From JBHYDC01 sp051861205 (GTDB taxonomy: Bacteria; Pseudomonadota; Alphaproteobacteria; Rhizobiales; Pleomorphomonadaceae): DNA of 64,000 nt. The stretch covers positions 62,001 to 126,000 of the forward strand of contig JBHYDC010000007.1 of the NCBI GenBank assembly GCA_051861205.1. The letters run 5' to 3'. This document shows, piece after piece, positions 33,954-42,022 of this stretch; position 1 is the stretch's first letter, and every line of letters starts with the position of its first letter. The notes beneath the pieces are model-generated. The model ran no database searches, was not told the DNA's origin, and worked only from the letters and a program-made list of their open reading frames with translations. The translations under genes were made by a program, and so were the position numbers.

Positions 33954-34640
33954 TCAGTTCCCGCCTCTGGCCCGCCGCAGAACGCGGCGGATGAGCTGGA
34001 ACGCGAAGGGTGACGCGCTCGTCACCGCCAGAAGACCGAGAATGCCAACCATGAGCGTGGAATTGGAGAACGCCACCGAACCCGCGTAATTCAGCGCAAG
34101 CGCGATCGGAACAACACCCACGATCGTCGCCGCGGCGAAGCGCCAAAACGCCAGCTGCGTCAATCCCGCTGCATAACTCACCGCGTCGAAAGAAAGGAAC
34201 GGCAACAGCCGCGACGCGAAAACGATCCACATCAAAAACGCCTGACTGCGCGCCGCGCCGAGCTTGTCGAGATACGCCCCGGCGGGAAGCCAGGACCGTA
34301 CGGCGTCATATCCCAATGTCCGCGCGATCAGAAACGCCGCAACAGAACCGAGTTCCGCACCAAGCACGATGTAGAGCGTACCCCACACCGGCCCGTAAGC
34401 CGCACCAGCCGCCACGGCGATCGGCGCGCTCGGCAGCGGCGACGCCACGATGGCCACGGCCTCCGTCACGATCACGACCACCGGCCCCCACGCGCCAAGA
34501 TGCTCGATCCAGGCTTTCAGCTTGTCGCCATCCGAAATGTCGGCGAGAAGACCCGACGCATAGAGAGCCGAGAACCCCCCAGCGGCCGCACCCAAGAGGC
34601 CGACACCGGAGGCGATCTTCAGCCAGCGCGAAGTTCGCAC
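33954..34640 (-). CDS. TVP38/TMEM64 (DedA-like) membrane protein
   Basis: A 228-residue polytopic protein with the SNARE-associated/VTT domain: AWGPVVVIVTEAVAIVASPL, then PSAPIAVAAGAAYGPVWGTL, ELGSVAAFLIARTLG, and ASRLLPFLSFDAVSYAAGLT with the conserved Arg and F/G-x3-Y-x-A-G. Related proteins are thought to move lipids across the membrane. The start is uncertain: the GTG at 34640 (VRTSRWLK) has a GGGAG upstream, while the frame extends about 30 codons further. It is divergent from the EEP gene. Confidence 0.8.
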   Translation of the reverse strand: MRTSRWLKIASGVGLLGAAAGGFSALYASGLLADISDGDKLKAWIEHLGAWGPVVVIVTEAVAIVASPLPSAPIAVAAGAAYGPVWGTLYIVLGAELGSVAAFLIARTLGYDAVRSWLPAGAYLDKLGAARSQAFLMWIVFASRLLPFLSFDAVSYAAGLTQLAFWRFAAATIVGVVPIALALNYAGSVAFSNSTLMVGILGLLAVTSASPFAFQLIRRVLRRARGGN

Positions 34641-34837
34641 GGTCGTTGAAACTCCCTCAATGCTCCTCGTTTGTTGTGAATGGCCAACCTGCGGAAGATG
34701 CGGCTTAACGCAGGCTCGCACGGCCGCGCGCATTCGGGCACAGATGGTTTGATGGACGCAACCAATCTTTGCGCCGATTGAGCCGGCGACGAGATAGGCG
34801 CCCGTGCATTACAGTGACCGAAAATCAGGACGAATCG

Positions 34838-35725
34838 ATGCACTCGCCGCGCTCAAGGTTCCGTGCCGCGCTGAACGATCTGCGTAAGCCCGCCACCGGG
34901 TCGAGGCTGAGCCGCTTTGTCGACCAGATCCTGCCGCCGCGGGCCGCATCCGTCGTCTTTCCGGCCGCTGACGAGCGCCGGACCAAGCTTGTGGTGGCAA
35001 CCTACAACGTCCATAAATGCGTCGGCGTCGACGGCAGGTTCGATCCTGACCGAATCGCAGCCGTGATCGCCGAACTTGATGCCGATATCGTCTGCCTCCA
35101 GGAAGCCGACCGGCGGATCGGGCTGCGAAACGGGCTACTCAATCTTGCGAGCCTGGAGCGCGACACCGGCCTCGGGCTCATTCCCGTCGCGGCACGTGCC
35201 GCAAGCCATGGCTGGCACGGCAACGCGATTCTCGCCCGCAACGGAATGCCGATTCGGGTTCGCAGAATAACGCTGCCCTATGCCGAACCGCGCGGCGCCG
35301 TGATGGCCGAACTGAAGGTGCCGGCCGGCCAAATCCGCGTGATCGGCGCCCATCTCGGATTGTTGAAACATTCACGGCGTCAGCAGGCGGCGGCACTCAT
35401 TCAAGCGATCCATCGCGCCGAACCGATGCCGACCGTGCTGATGGGCGATTTCAACGAATGGCGATCCGGCCGCCCGGACTCTCCGCTTGGAGAACTCGAA
35501 CCTTTCTTTGGGAGCGCGATACACAGCTTGCCGAGCTTCCCCTCACGGCGCCCGATTTTCGCGCTGGACCGTATCCTCGGCTGGCCGCTCGGCTCGGTCG
35601 AGGCGGTCGCGGTGCACGAGACGCCCTTGTCGCGCATTGCGTCCGATCACCTGCCTGTGAAAGCCCTCATCAATCTGGCGACGCCGTTTCTCGCGAACGC
35701 GGATGCGCACGAAGAAACGGCGTAA
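34838..35725 (+). CDS. Endonuclease/exonuclease/phosphatase family protein
   Basis: A 295-residue DNase-I-like phosphoesterase. Metal and catalytic motifs appear in order: LVVATYNVHKCVGVDGRFDP, IVCLQEADRRIG (metal Glu), VIGAHLGLLKHSR, VLMGDFNEWRSG (Asp/Asn), and IASDHLPVKA (Asp-His). The family includes nucleases, sphingomyelinases and inositol phosphatases. It lies beside a TVP38/DedA-like gene, and in related bacteria such pairs occur with phospholipid genes, so a lipid-related substrate is possible. ATG 34838 is used; a GTG nine codons upstream is an alternative. Confidence 0.83.
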   Translation: MHSPRSRFRAALNDLRKPATGSRLSRFVDQILPPRAASVVFPAADERRTKLVVATYNVHKCVGVDGRFDPDRIAAVIAELDADIVCLQEADRRIGLRNGLLNLASLERDTGLGLIPVAARAASHGWHGNAILARNGMPIRVRRITLPYAEPRGAVMAELKVPAGQIRVIGAHLGLLKHSRRQQAAALIQAIHRAEPMPTVLMGDFNEWRSGRPDSPLGELEPFFGSAIHSLPSFPSRRPIFALDRILGWPLGSVEAVAVHETPLSRIASDHLPVKALINLATPFLANADAHEETA

Positions 35726-35759
35726 GGCCGGTCGAGCCAGCGGACTTGATCTTACCGCG

Positions 35760-37724
35760 TCACGCTTTGTTGAAAACGAGCAGGCCGCATGGCTCCAGTT
35801 GGGCGTCGCCGATCAGCGGCTCGCGCCCATCCAGAAGACTGGAAACATCCACCGCCTCCGGACCGTAGTTGAAGACATAGCGAACATTGCCGTTGTCGCG
35901 GATCCGAATGTCCGGATGGATCACCAACGCCGCCACGCCCGCAGCATCGAGCACGCGGCGCACCACGGCGTCGGCAAGCTGCGCGTTCGGCCGGCCCGCG
36001 AGATAGAAGGCGCCCGCGTTCCGCGCGAGCACGACCTCGCCATCAGCCGAGACCAGAGCCGCCTCGGTGCCGCTTCCCGGAACCACGAACTCGCGCCATC
36101 CCTCAAAGGCCGCGCCGCCGTTCGATCCTGCAACGGCCACGGGGTTACCCGGCCGCATGCTCTCGACGCGCCGGATTTTCAGATCGATCAGCCGCTTCAA
36201 ATGTCCGGGCGGCAGATCGCGCGGAATCTGGAAGTCCTTGGTCTTCGAGCCGGAGCGTGGTCCGGCCAGTGTCACGGCCCCGCTCGCGGCAAGAGCGTCA
36301 ACGAATTCGGCCGTCGGCGCGAAAAGACCAGGCAGCAGAACGGCGGCGCGGCCGGCCACCGCTTCCGGCCTCGGTGGGATGATGTCCACGGAAACGCCCG
36401 CGCGGCGCAGCGCCCGGTAAAAGCGCATGATCAAATCGAGATAGGAAAAGTCGCGCCCTTGCGGCTGAATGCGCCAGGCCCAGTCGCTCTCATAGTCGAA
36501 CACAAGCGCAACCGCCGCCCGCTCCGGCCTCACCGTCGCACCCAACTTCGCCAGTTCGCCGGATACCTGAGCGGCGACGTGATAGGCCTCGTTCGGCTCG
36601 GAATTCGGCAAGAGCAGCGCCTCGTGCATCTGCTCCTGCGCGAAGGGCGCTTGCCGCCAGCGGAAATAGCTCACCACTTCCGCGCCCGCCGCGAAGGCCT
36701 CGTGGGTCCAAAGCCGCACCGCGCCCGGCGCTGGCGACGGGTTCCACGGCGCCCAGTTCACAGGGCCCGGCTGCTGCTCCATCACCCACCAGCGCCCGCG
36801 CCCGCAGGCCCGGTAGAGATCGTGATGAAACGCTTGGAAATCAGGATCGCCGACCCGCAAATAGCGCGCCTTGAACTCTTCGCTATTAGCGCTCTGATCC
36901 AAGAACCCGAGCGGATAGCTGTCCCAAGACGCCGCGTCGAGATCCTCCGACACCACGTAATGATCGAAGGCCGTGAACGTGCCCATATAGTTGTGCAGGA
37001 TCGACCGCCCCGGCGAATAGCGCCGGATGATCTCGCATTGCCGCCGGTTGAACCGCACAACCTGATCGGACGAAAACCGCTGGAAATCCATCCGGTGCGA
37101 CGGGTTTGCTTCCGTCACCGTCAGGTTAGGCAACTCCGCCTCGTCGAAGGAATTCAGCTCCATCGACCAGAACACGTTGCCCCATGCCTCGTTCAGCGCC
37201 TGAACGGTGCCATACTTCGCCGCGCACCAAGCCCGAAACGCCTGAAGCGCCGCCGGTGAATAGCTCTCTACCGTATCGTGGCAGCCGTATTCGTTATCGG
37301 TCTGCCACGCGACGATACCCGGATGCCCGCCGAACCGGCGCGCGAGCGCCTCCACGATCCGGTCGCACTCCAAGGCATAAGGCTCATGGCTGAAGTCATA
37401 ATGCCGGCGCGAACCGAAGTGGCGCGGCCGGCCGTTGGCGTCCACCGCCACCATGTCCGGCATGGTATTCACGAGCCATTTCGGCGGCGTCGCGGTCGGC
37501 GTGCCGAGCACGACCTTCAGCCCGGCGGCGTGGAGCACATCGATCGACCGTTCCAGCCAGTCGAACTCGTAACGCCCGGCCACCGGCTCCAGCCGCGACC
37601 ACGCGAACTCGCCGATGCGGACGAGGGCGATGCCGGCCGCCCGCATCTTTTCGGCGTCTTCCGCCCACCAATCTTCCGGCCAGTGTTCCGGATAATAGCA
37701 AACGCCGAGCGCCTGTCCCGTCAT
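35760..37724 (-). CDS. Beta-galactosidase, glycoside hydrolase family 42
   Basis: A 654-residue GH42 enzyme that releases galactose from beta-galactosides. The N-terminal TIM barrel opens GVCYYPEHWPEDWWAED. The acid/base Glu145 is in IVAWQTDNEYGCHD and the nucleophile Glu316 is in RWWVMEQQPGPVNW. HKHDF-type elements such as GSRRHYDFSHEPY are typical. A trimerisation domain and a small beta domain complete it. There is no signal peptide, so it acts inside the cell on imported oligosaccharides. It is last in a binding protein-permease-permease-hydrolase operon. ATG 37724 is chosen; a GTG two codons upstream is possible. Confidence 0.93.
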   Translation of the reverse strand: MTGQALGVCYYPEHWPEDWWAEDAEKMRAAGIALVRIGEFAWSRLEPVAGRYEFDWLERSIDVLHAAGLKVVLGTPTATPPKWLVNTMPDMVAVDANGRPRHFGSRRHYDFSHEPYALECDRIVEALARRFGGHPGIVAWQTDNEYGCHDTVESYSPAALQAFRAWCAAKYGTVQALNEAWGNVFWSMELNSFDEAELPNLTVTEANPSHRMDFQRFSSDQVVRFNRRQCEIIRRYSPGRSILHNYMGTFTAFDHYVVSEDLDAASWDSYPLGFLDQSANSEEFKARYLRVGDPDFQAFHHDLYRACGRGRWWVMEQQPGPVNWAPWNPSPAPGAVRLWTHEAFAAGAEVVSYFRWRQAPFAQEQMHEALLLPNSEPNEAYHVAAQVSGELAKLGATVRPERAAVALVFDYESDWAWRIQPQGRDFSYLDLIMRFYRALRRAGVSVDIIPPRPEAVAGRAAVLLPGLFAPTAEFVDALAASGAVTLAGPRSGSKTKDFQIPRDLPPGHLKRLIDLKIRRVESMRPGNPVAVAGSNGGAAFEGWREFVVPGSGTEAALVSADGEVVLARNAGAFYLAGRPNAQLADAVVRRVLDAAGVAALVIHPDIRIRDNGNVRYVFNYGPEAVDVSSLLDGREPLIGDAQLEPCGLLVFNKA

Positions 37725-37749
37725 GCCCACACCTTGAAATGGATGCCCG

Positions 37750-38601
37750 TCAGCCCTTGGTCGCGCCCAGCGTCAACCCGGCGATGAAGTGTTTCTGCAT
37801 CAGGAAGAACATCAGCACCGGCGGCAGCGCCGCCACGATGGAGCCGGCCGAAACCAGATGCCATTGCGCCACCCACTGCCCGTTCAGCGAGTAAAGCCCG
37901 GCCGTCACCGGCTGAACGGACGCGCTTTGTGACAGCACGGTTGCCCAGAAATAGTCGTTCCAGATGAAGGTGAATACCAGCACCGAGAGCGCCGCGATCG
38001 CCGGCCGCACCAGCGGCAGCACGATGCGCGTGAAGATCTGCCACTCGTTCACACCCTCCACCCGCGCCGCCTCGATCAGTTCGAAGGGCAGCGCCCGGAT
38101 GAAGTTACGCATGAACAGTGTGCAGAACCCGGTCTGGAACGCGACGTGAAACAGCACCAACCCGAGCGAGGTATCGTAAAGCCCGAGATTCAGCGTGAGA
38201 TCCCGCACTGGAACCATCAGGATTTGAAACGGGACGAAGTTACCAGCTACGAACAGAAAGAAGACGATCAGATTGCCCTTGAACTTATAAACGGCCAGCG
38301 CATAGCCTGTAAGGCAGGAGAGCGCCACGGCCCCGATCACCGTTGGGATCGTCACCTTGAACGAGTTCAGGATGTACTGAGCGATCGGCGAGTTGTTGAA
38401 CACCGCCGTATAGTTCTCGACGAGGTTGAACTCCGTCGGCCATCCCCAGTAATTCCCGTTCGCCAGATCCGCCTGTCCCCGGATCGAGGTCAGCATCACC
38501 GCGATCAGCGGCAGCAGCCACAGCACCAGCGAAATCGGCAGCAGCACCTTGTACCCGGTGCGGACGGGCGCGGACGCCCGGGCGATGGGAGTTGGGAACA
38601 T
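37750..38601 (-). CDS. Sugar ABC transporter permease, MalG type
   Basis: A 283-residue inner-membrane permease with six predicted helices. The EAA loop is LPFELIEAARVEGVNEWQIF, then TRIVLPLVRPAIAALSVLVF, which contacts the ATPase. FIWNDYFWATVLSQ is a family element. The N-terminus has a cytoplasmic leader. The ATG overlaps the stop codon of the MalF-type gene (TGATG), so the pair is translationally coupled. It forms a heterodimer with that protein, and the likely cargo is a beta-galactoside, given the GH42 gene directly downstream. Confidence 0.93.
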   Translation of the reverse strand: MFPTPIARASAPVRTGYKVLLPISLVLWLLPLIAVMLTSIRGQADLANGNYWGWPTEFNLVENYTAVFNNSPIAQYILNSFKVTIPTVIGAVALSCLTGYALAVYKFKGNLIVFFLFVAGNFVPFQILMVPVRDLTLNLGLYDTSLGLVLFHVAFQTGFCTLFMRNFIRALPFELIEAARVEGVNEWQIFTRIVLPLVRPAIAALSVLVFTFIWNDYFWATVLSQSASVQPVTAGLYSLNGQWVAQWHLVSAGSIVAALPPVLMFFLMQKHFIAGLTLGATKG

Positions 38602-39521
38602 CAGCGTCCACCCCGCTCGTTACGGATCATGCGGGTAATGAAGAAGGTGATGTAGACCATCATGATCGCAAGCAGCACCACGGCGATGGCCGCCCCGTAT
38701 CCCATTCGATAGCCGTATTCAGACAGGGCCTGCTCATACATGTAGAAGGCCAGCACGCGGGAGGAGCCGTAGGGTCCGCCGTCCGTCATGATGGAGACGA
38801 GATCGAACGACCGCAGTGCCCCGATCACTGTCACCACCACAGCGATAAACGTCGCAGGCGCAAGCTGCGGCAGCACCACATGCCACAGCATCCGCCAGCC
38901 CTTCGCCCCATCAAGCCGCCCCGCCTCGATTTGTTCGGGCGAAATGGCGTTGAGACCGGTGAGATAGAGGATCATGCAATAGGCGGTCTGCGGCCAAAGG
39001 CCTGCGGCGATGATGCCGTAGGTCACCCAGTCCTCGTCCGCCAGCACCGCGATCGGCTTCAGCCCGACCGACTTGAACAATAAGGCCAGCAACCCGAAGG
39101 ACGGATCATAGAACCACGCGAACACCAAGCCGACGACGACTTGGCTGATCACGAAGGGAAAGAAGAACAGCGACTTGACGAGGCGGATACCGAACACCGT
39201 CTGATTCAGAAACAGCGCCACGAACAATCCGGCCGGCACAGCCAGCATATAGAGAACAAGCCACAGGATATTGTTCTTGAGCGAGGTGTAAAAAGCCTCG
39301 TCGTCGATCAGTTCGACGTAGTTGGCAATGCCGATGAACGTCTTGGGGCCCAGCCCGTCCCAGTCGTAGAGCGAAATCCAGATGCTCTCGAAGATCGGCG
39401 CGATGACATAGAGAACGAACATCGCCACGCCGGGCGCCAGAAACAGCACAGGCGCCAACCACTTCGGGCTGCGCCGTCGCGCGCGCTTGACGCTAGCGGT
39501 GGGAAGGGCTGCGGTGGTCAT
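38601..39521 (-). CDS. Sugar ABC transporter permease, MalF type
   Basis: A 306-residue permease with an N-terminal basic leader (SVKRARRRSPKWLAPVLFLA) and about six membrane helices. The coupling motif is ISPEQIEAGRLDGAKGWRML, then WHVVLPQLAPATFIAVVVTV, as in CUT1 permeases. It is downstream of the binding-protein gene, from which it is separated by a hairpin (39666-39693), and it overlaps the MalG-type gene by one base. GAGG precedes the ATG. Confidence 0.93.
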   Translation of the reverse strand: MTTAALPTASVKRARRRSPKWLAPVLFLAPGVAMFVLYVIAPIFESIWISLYDWDGLGPKTFIGIANYVELIDDEAFYTSLKNNILWLVLYMLAVPAGLFVALFLNQTVFGIRLVKSLFFFPFVISQVVVGLVFAWFYDPSFGLLALLFKSVGLKPIAVLADEDWVTYGIIAAGLWPQTAYCMILYLTGLNAISPEQIEAGRLDGAKGWRMLWHVVLPQLAPATFIAVVVTVIGALRSFDLVSIMTDGGPYGSSRVLAFYMYEQALSEYGYRMGYGAAIAVVLLAIMMVYITFFITRMIRNERGGR

Positions 39522-39665
39522 GGCTGCCTCGCGGGAGGATCCGCTGGTGTTCGACGATTGCGCCCTCCAAGAGCGCCCGAAGCAGGATACCGGCTATCGG
39601 ATATCGCGCCGCATCAAGAAGGCTGGCGACCGGAGGGGTCTGACACGCTTGGCTATCAATAGTCC

Positions 39666-39693
39666 GGGGCGGACGACCTGTGCCGCCCGCCCC
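39666..39693 (-). terminator. Hairpin between binding-protein and permease genes
   Basis: GGGGCGG and CCGCCCC form a GC-only stem around 14 bases, directly after the binding-protein stop codon and without a T run. Such hairpins stabilise the 5' message or cause partial termination, which gives more binding protein than permease. Confidence 0.5.
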
Positions 39694-39706
39694 GAAACGC
39701 GTTAGA

Positions 39707-40942
39707 TCAGTTGTAGGCCTTGGCCCGCGCCTTCTCCAGTCGCTCCAGGATCTTGTCCTGGTTTTCCGGCTTCACCATGAACTCCTGGAAGCCTTCCATA
39801 CCAGCCTTTGCCATCTCGGCTGGGGCGTCGCGATCGTAGAACTGGGCGAGCGCATAAGCGTTCGACAGCATCTCGAAGCCCTGGGAGAGGAACTTGTCAG
39901 CCGGCTTTTCAGCCTTGGAGTTGACCGGAAGCTGACCAAGCGTCGCGTTCATCGCCGACTGGGCTTCAGCCGAGCCGAGGTAAGCGAGGAACTTCTTGGC
40001 ATCTTCCTTGTTCTTCGCGCCCGACGGGATATGCAGCGTGTCGGTGGGCGCGTCTTCGGCCATCGGGATCCCCTCGGTGATCAGGGGGAACTGCATGAAG
40101 CCGATCTGGTCTTCGGTCAGGCCGCCGTCCTTGAACGTGGCAACCGCGAAGTTACCCATCAGGTACATGGCCGCCGTGCCCTGAACGAGGAAGGGAACCG
40201 CTTCCTGCCAGTCGTAAGCTGCATGGTTTTCGATGAAGTAGCCGGGCTTCACAAGCTCGCCCCACTTGTCGAACACGGCCTTCACGCGCGGGTCGGTGTA
40301 GGGCACCTTGCCGGCGGTCAGGTCCATGTGGAACTCATAACCGTTGACGCGCAGGTTCATATAGTCGAACCAGCCACCCGTCGGCCACAGCGCCTTGGTG
40401 CCGATGGTGAACGGCGTGATGCCGTTTTCCTTAAGCTTGGCGGAAGCTGCAATCAGCTCGGCCCAGGTCTTCGGCGGCTCGATGCCAAGCTTTGCGAAGA
40501 TGTCGGCGCGGTAGTAGATGCCCCACTGATAGTAGGTGTAGGGCACGCCCCACTTCTTGCCGTCTTGGGTCATCGACGCGGCGGCCGACTTCAGATCCTC
40601 GTTGAAGCCGTTGGCCTCCCAAACGTCAGACACGTCCTCGAACAGACCGGCTTCGACGAAGGGCGCCATGCGGTTGCCCGCGTACCAAGCCGCGACATCC
40701 GGAGCGTCGGCGGTCAGGAAGTTTCGGATCGAGGTCTTGTAGCCCTCGTGGTCGAACACGTTCCACTTCACTTCGACGTCGGGGTGCTTGGCCTTGAACC
40801 CGTCGATCAGCTGCTGAAAGGCAGCCTTCGGAGCCGGATCCGAGGTGTCGGTGTTGATCACCAGCGTCCCGGCGAAGGCCGAGGTGGTGAAGGCAAGAGC
40901 GGCGGCGAACGATGCCAGCAGCCCGGCACGCTTCATGGTCAT
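39707..40942 (-). CDS. Sugar ABC transporter substrate-binding protein
   Basis: A 411-residue periplasmic protein of the CUT1 extracellular solute-binding family. It has a Sec signal (MTMKRAGLLASFAAALAFTT, then SAFA) and the lobes seen in GTLVINTDTSDPAPKAAFQQ, MTQDGKKWGVPYTYYQWGIY and IGFMQFPLITEGIPMAEDAP. The C-terminal HIPSGAKNKEDAKKFLAYLG is a family mark. ATG 40942 follows GGAGGAGATATCCGC. It is first in its operon, divergent from iclR, and its probable promoter lies at 41107-41136. Ligand is inferred as a beta-galactoside from the GH42 gene in the operon. Confidence 0.92.
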   Translation of the reverse strand: MTMKRAGLLASFAAALAFTTSAFAGTLVINTDTSDPAPKAAFQQLIDGFKAKHPDVEVKWNVFDHEGYKTSIRNFLTADAPDVAAWYAGNRMAPFVEAGLFEDVSDVWEANGFNEDLKSAAASMTQDGKKWGVPYTYYQWGIYYRADIFAKLGIEPPKTWAELIAASAKLKENGITPFTIGTKALWPTGGWFDYMNLRVNGYEFHMDLTAGKVPYTDPRVKAVFDKWGELVKPGYFIENHAAYDWQEAVPFLVQGTAAMYLMGNFAVATFKDGGLTEDQIGFMQFPLITEGIPMAEDAPTDTLHIPSGAKNKEDAKKFLAYLGSAEAQSAMNATLGQLPVNSKAEKPADKFLSQGFEMLSNAYALAQFYDRDAPAEMAKAGMEGFQEFMVKPENQDKILERLEKARAKAYN

Positions 40943-41071
40943 GCGGATATCTCCTCCCACGCTGCCGGTTGGGCAGCTTTTTATCTTCGGGCCGGCGCGG
41001 CTCCACCCCGCGCGACCGGTGCCATCGAAAGCGCTTCCCTGACCGTGCGAGCAACCCCGCGCTTGACAGGA

Positions 41072-41088
41072 GTTCCATCCAGTGGAAC
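41072..41088. promoter_or_regulatory. Palindromic operator candidate between iclR and the ABC operon
   Basis: GTTCCA and TGGAAC form perfect 6-base arms around TCCAG. It lies just downstream of the predicted minus-strand start of transcription and upstream of the plus-strand promoter. A second small repeat, ACTGT-TTCG-ACAGT, follows. The adjacent IclR protein is the natural candidate to bind it. Confidence 0.5.
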
Positions 41089-41101
41089 ACTGTTTCGACA
41101 G

Positions 41102-41130
41102 TTGAAATCTTATGGATAGGTCGGTATCAC
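41102..41130 (+). promoter_or_regulatory. Candidate promoter of the iclR-ATPase unit
   Basis: TTGAAA at 41102-41107, a 17-base spacer and TATCAC at 41125-41130. The -35 matches the consensus at 5 of 6 positions and the -10 at 4 of 6. It overlaps the opposite-strand promoter. Confidence 0.45.
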
Positions 41131-41136
41131 TGTCAA
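41107..41136 (-). promoter_or_regulatory. Candidate promoter of the sugar ABC-GH42 operon
   Basis: On the minus strand a perfect TTGACA (41136-41131) is followed after 18 bases by TAAGAT (41112-41107). Transcription would start near 41100 and run into the palindrome at 41072-41088, a layout suited to repression. Confidence 0.55.
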
Positions 41137-41166
41137 GCGACGTCTGATCATTGCGGAGCAGGACCG

Positions 41167-41982
41167 TTGAGAAAGGACGTAATCGACATCGAACGCCCCA
41201 GCGCTGACGAAAATTCGGACCTTACGAGTCCGATCAGCCGCGCGCTCCATCTTCTGGACATCGTGGCGGCCGCCGGCGGACCGGTGCGTTTTGCCGAAGT
41301 TCAGCGGGCGTCGCCCTTGCCCAAGGCAACACTCTCGCGCCTGCTTCGCCAGTTGGAGGCCGAGGGAATGCTGGCCTTCGACGACACCTCGCAACGCTAT
41401 AGTCTCGGCCTCCGTCTCGTCCGCTTGGCCCATGCCGCTTGGGAAAGCGCCACGCTGGTCGCTGTCGCCCGTCCGGTAATCGACCGGCTTGCCGACGAGC
41501 TTGGTACGATCATCCATCTCGCCTGCCTGGAAAACGGTCAGGTGCTCTACATGGAAAAGCGCGTGCCGCGCCCCACCATCCGCATGTTTTCCTCGCCGGG
41601 GCGCGTCGGCCCCGCCTATTGCACCGGGGTCGGCAAGGCGATGCTCGCGTTTCTGTCCGAGCCCGAACGCGCCGCAGCCATCGCGCGCCAAAGTTTCGTG
41701 GCCCACACGCCCCGCACGCTGACCACACCGGCCGCGCTTGAAAAGGTGCTCGCCGAAATCCGGTTGGCGGGTTATGCGGTCGATGACGAAGAACATGAGA
41801 CCAGCGTCATCTGCGTCGCCGTTCCGATCATTGCCAGCGACGGCGTCGTGATCGGCGCGGTTTCGGCCACATCCACCACCCACGTCACCTCTCTGGACGC
41901 CCTGCGTGCCAAGCTGCCCGTGCTGAAGGCCGCTGTCGACCAGATCGCTAAAGCCGCCGAATTGCAAATGCTGAACCGGTGA
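41167..41982 (+). CDS. IclR-family transcriptional regulator
   Basis: A 271-residue regulator. The N-terminal winged helix (SPISRALHLLDIVAAAGGPV, then LPKATLSRLLRQLEAEGMLA) is followed by the IclR ligand domain (GQVLYMEKRVPRPTIRMFSS, PAYCTGVGKAMLAFLSEPER, GYAVDDEEHETSVICVAVPI, ATSTTHVTSLDAL). The only reasonable start is a TTG at 41167 with GGAGCAGGA upstream; no ATG is in place and the first in-frame one lies inside the HTH. It probably controls the divergent sugar ABC-GH42 operon through the palindrome in between, and its own unit with the ATPase. Confidence 0.88.
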   Translation: MRKDVIDIERPSADENSDLTSPISRALHLLDIVAAAGGPVRFAEVQRASPLPKATLSRLLRQLEAEGMLAFDDTSQRYSLGLRLVRLAHAAWESATLVAVARPVIDRLADELGTIIHLACLENGQVLYMEKRVPRPTIRMFSSPGRVGPAYCTGVGKAMLAFLSEPERAAAIARQSFVAHTPRTLTTPAALEKVLAEIRLAGYAVDDEEHETSVICVAVPIIASDGVVIGAVSATSTTHVTSLDALRAKLPVLKAAVDQIAKAAELQMLNR

Positions 41983-42022
41983 AAAAAGCCGGGTGAAAAA
42001 TTCGTTAGGAGGAAGAGATTCC

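Noticed and set aside
35703..37259. Long open frame antisense to the GH42 gene
   Set aside because: Arg/Pro/His-rich translation typical of antisense frames in GC-rich DNA; the GH42 catalytic motifs on the other strand settle the matter.
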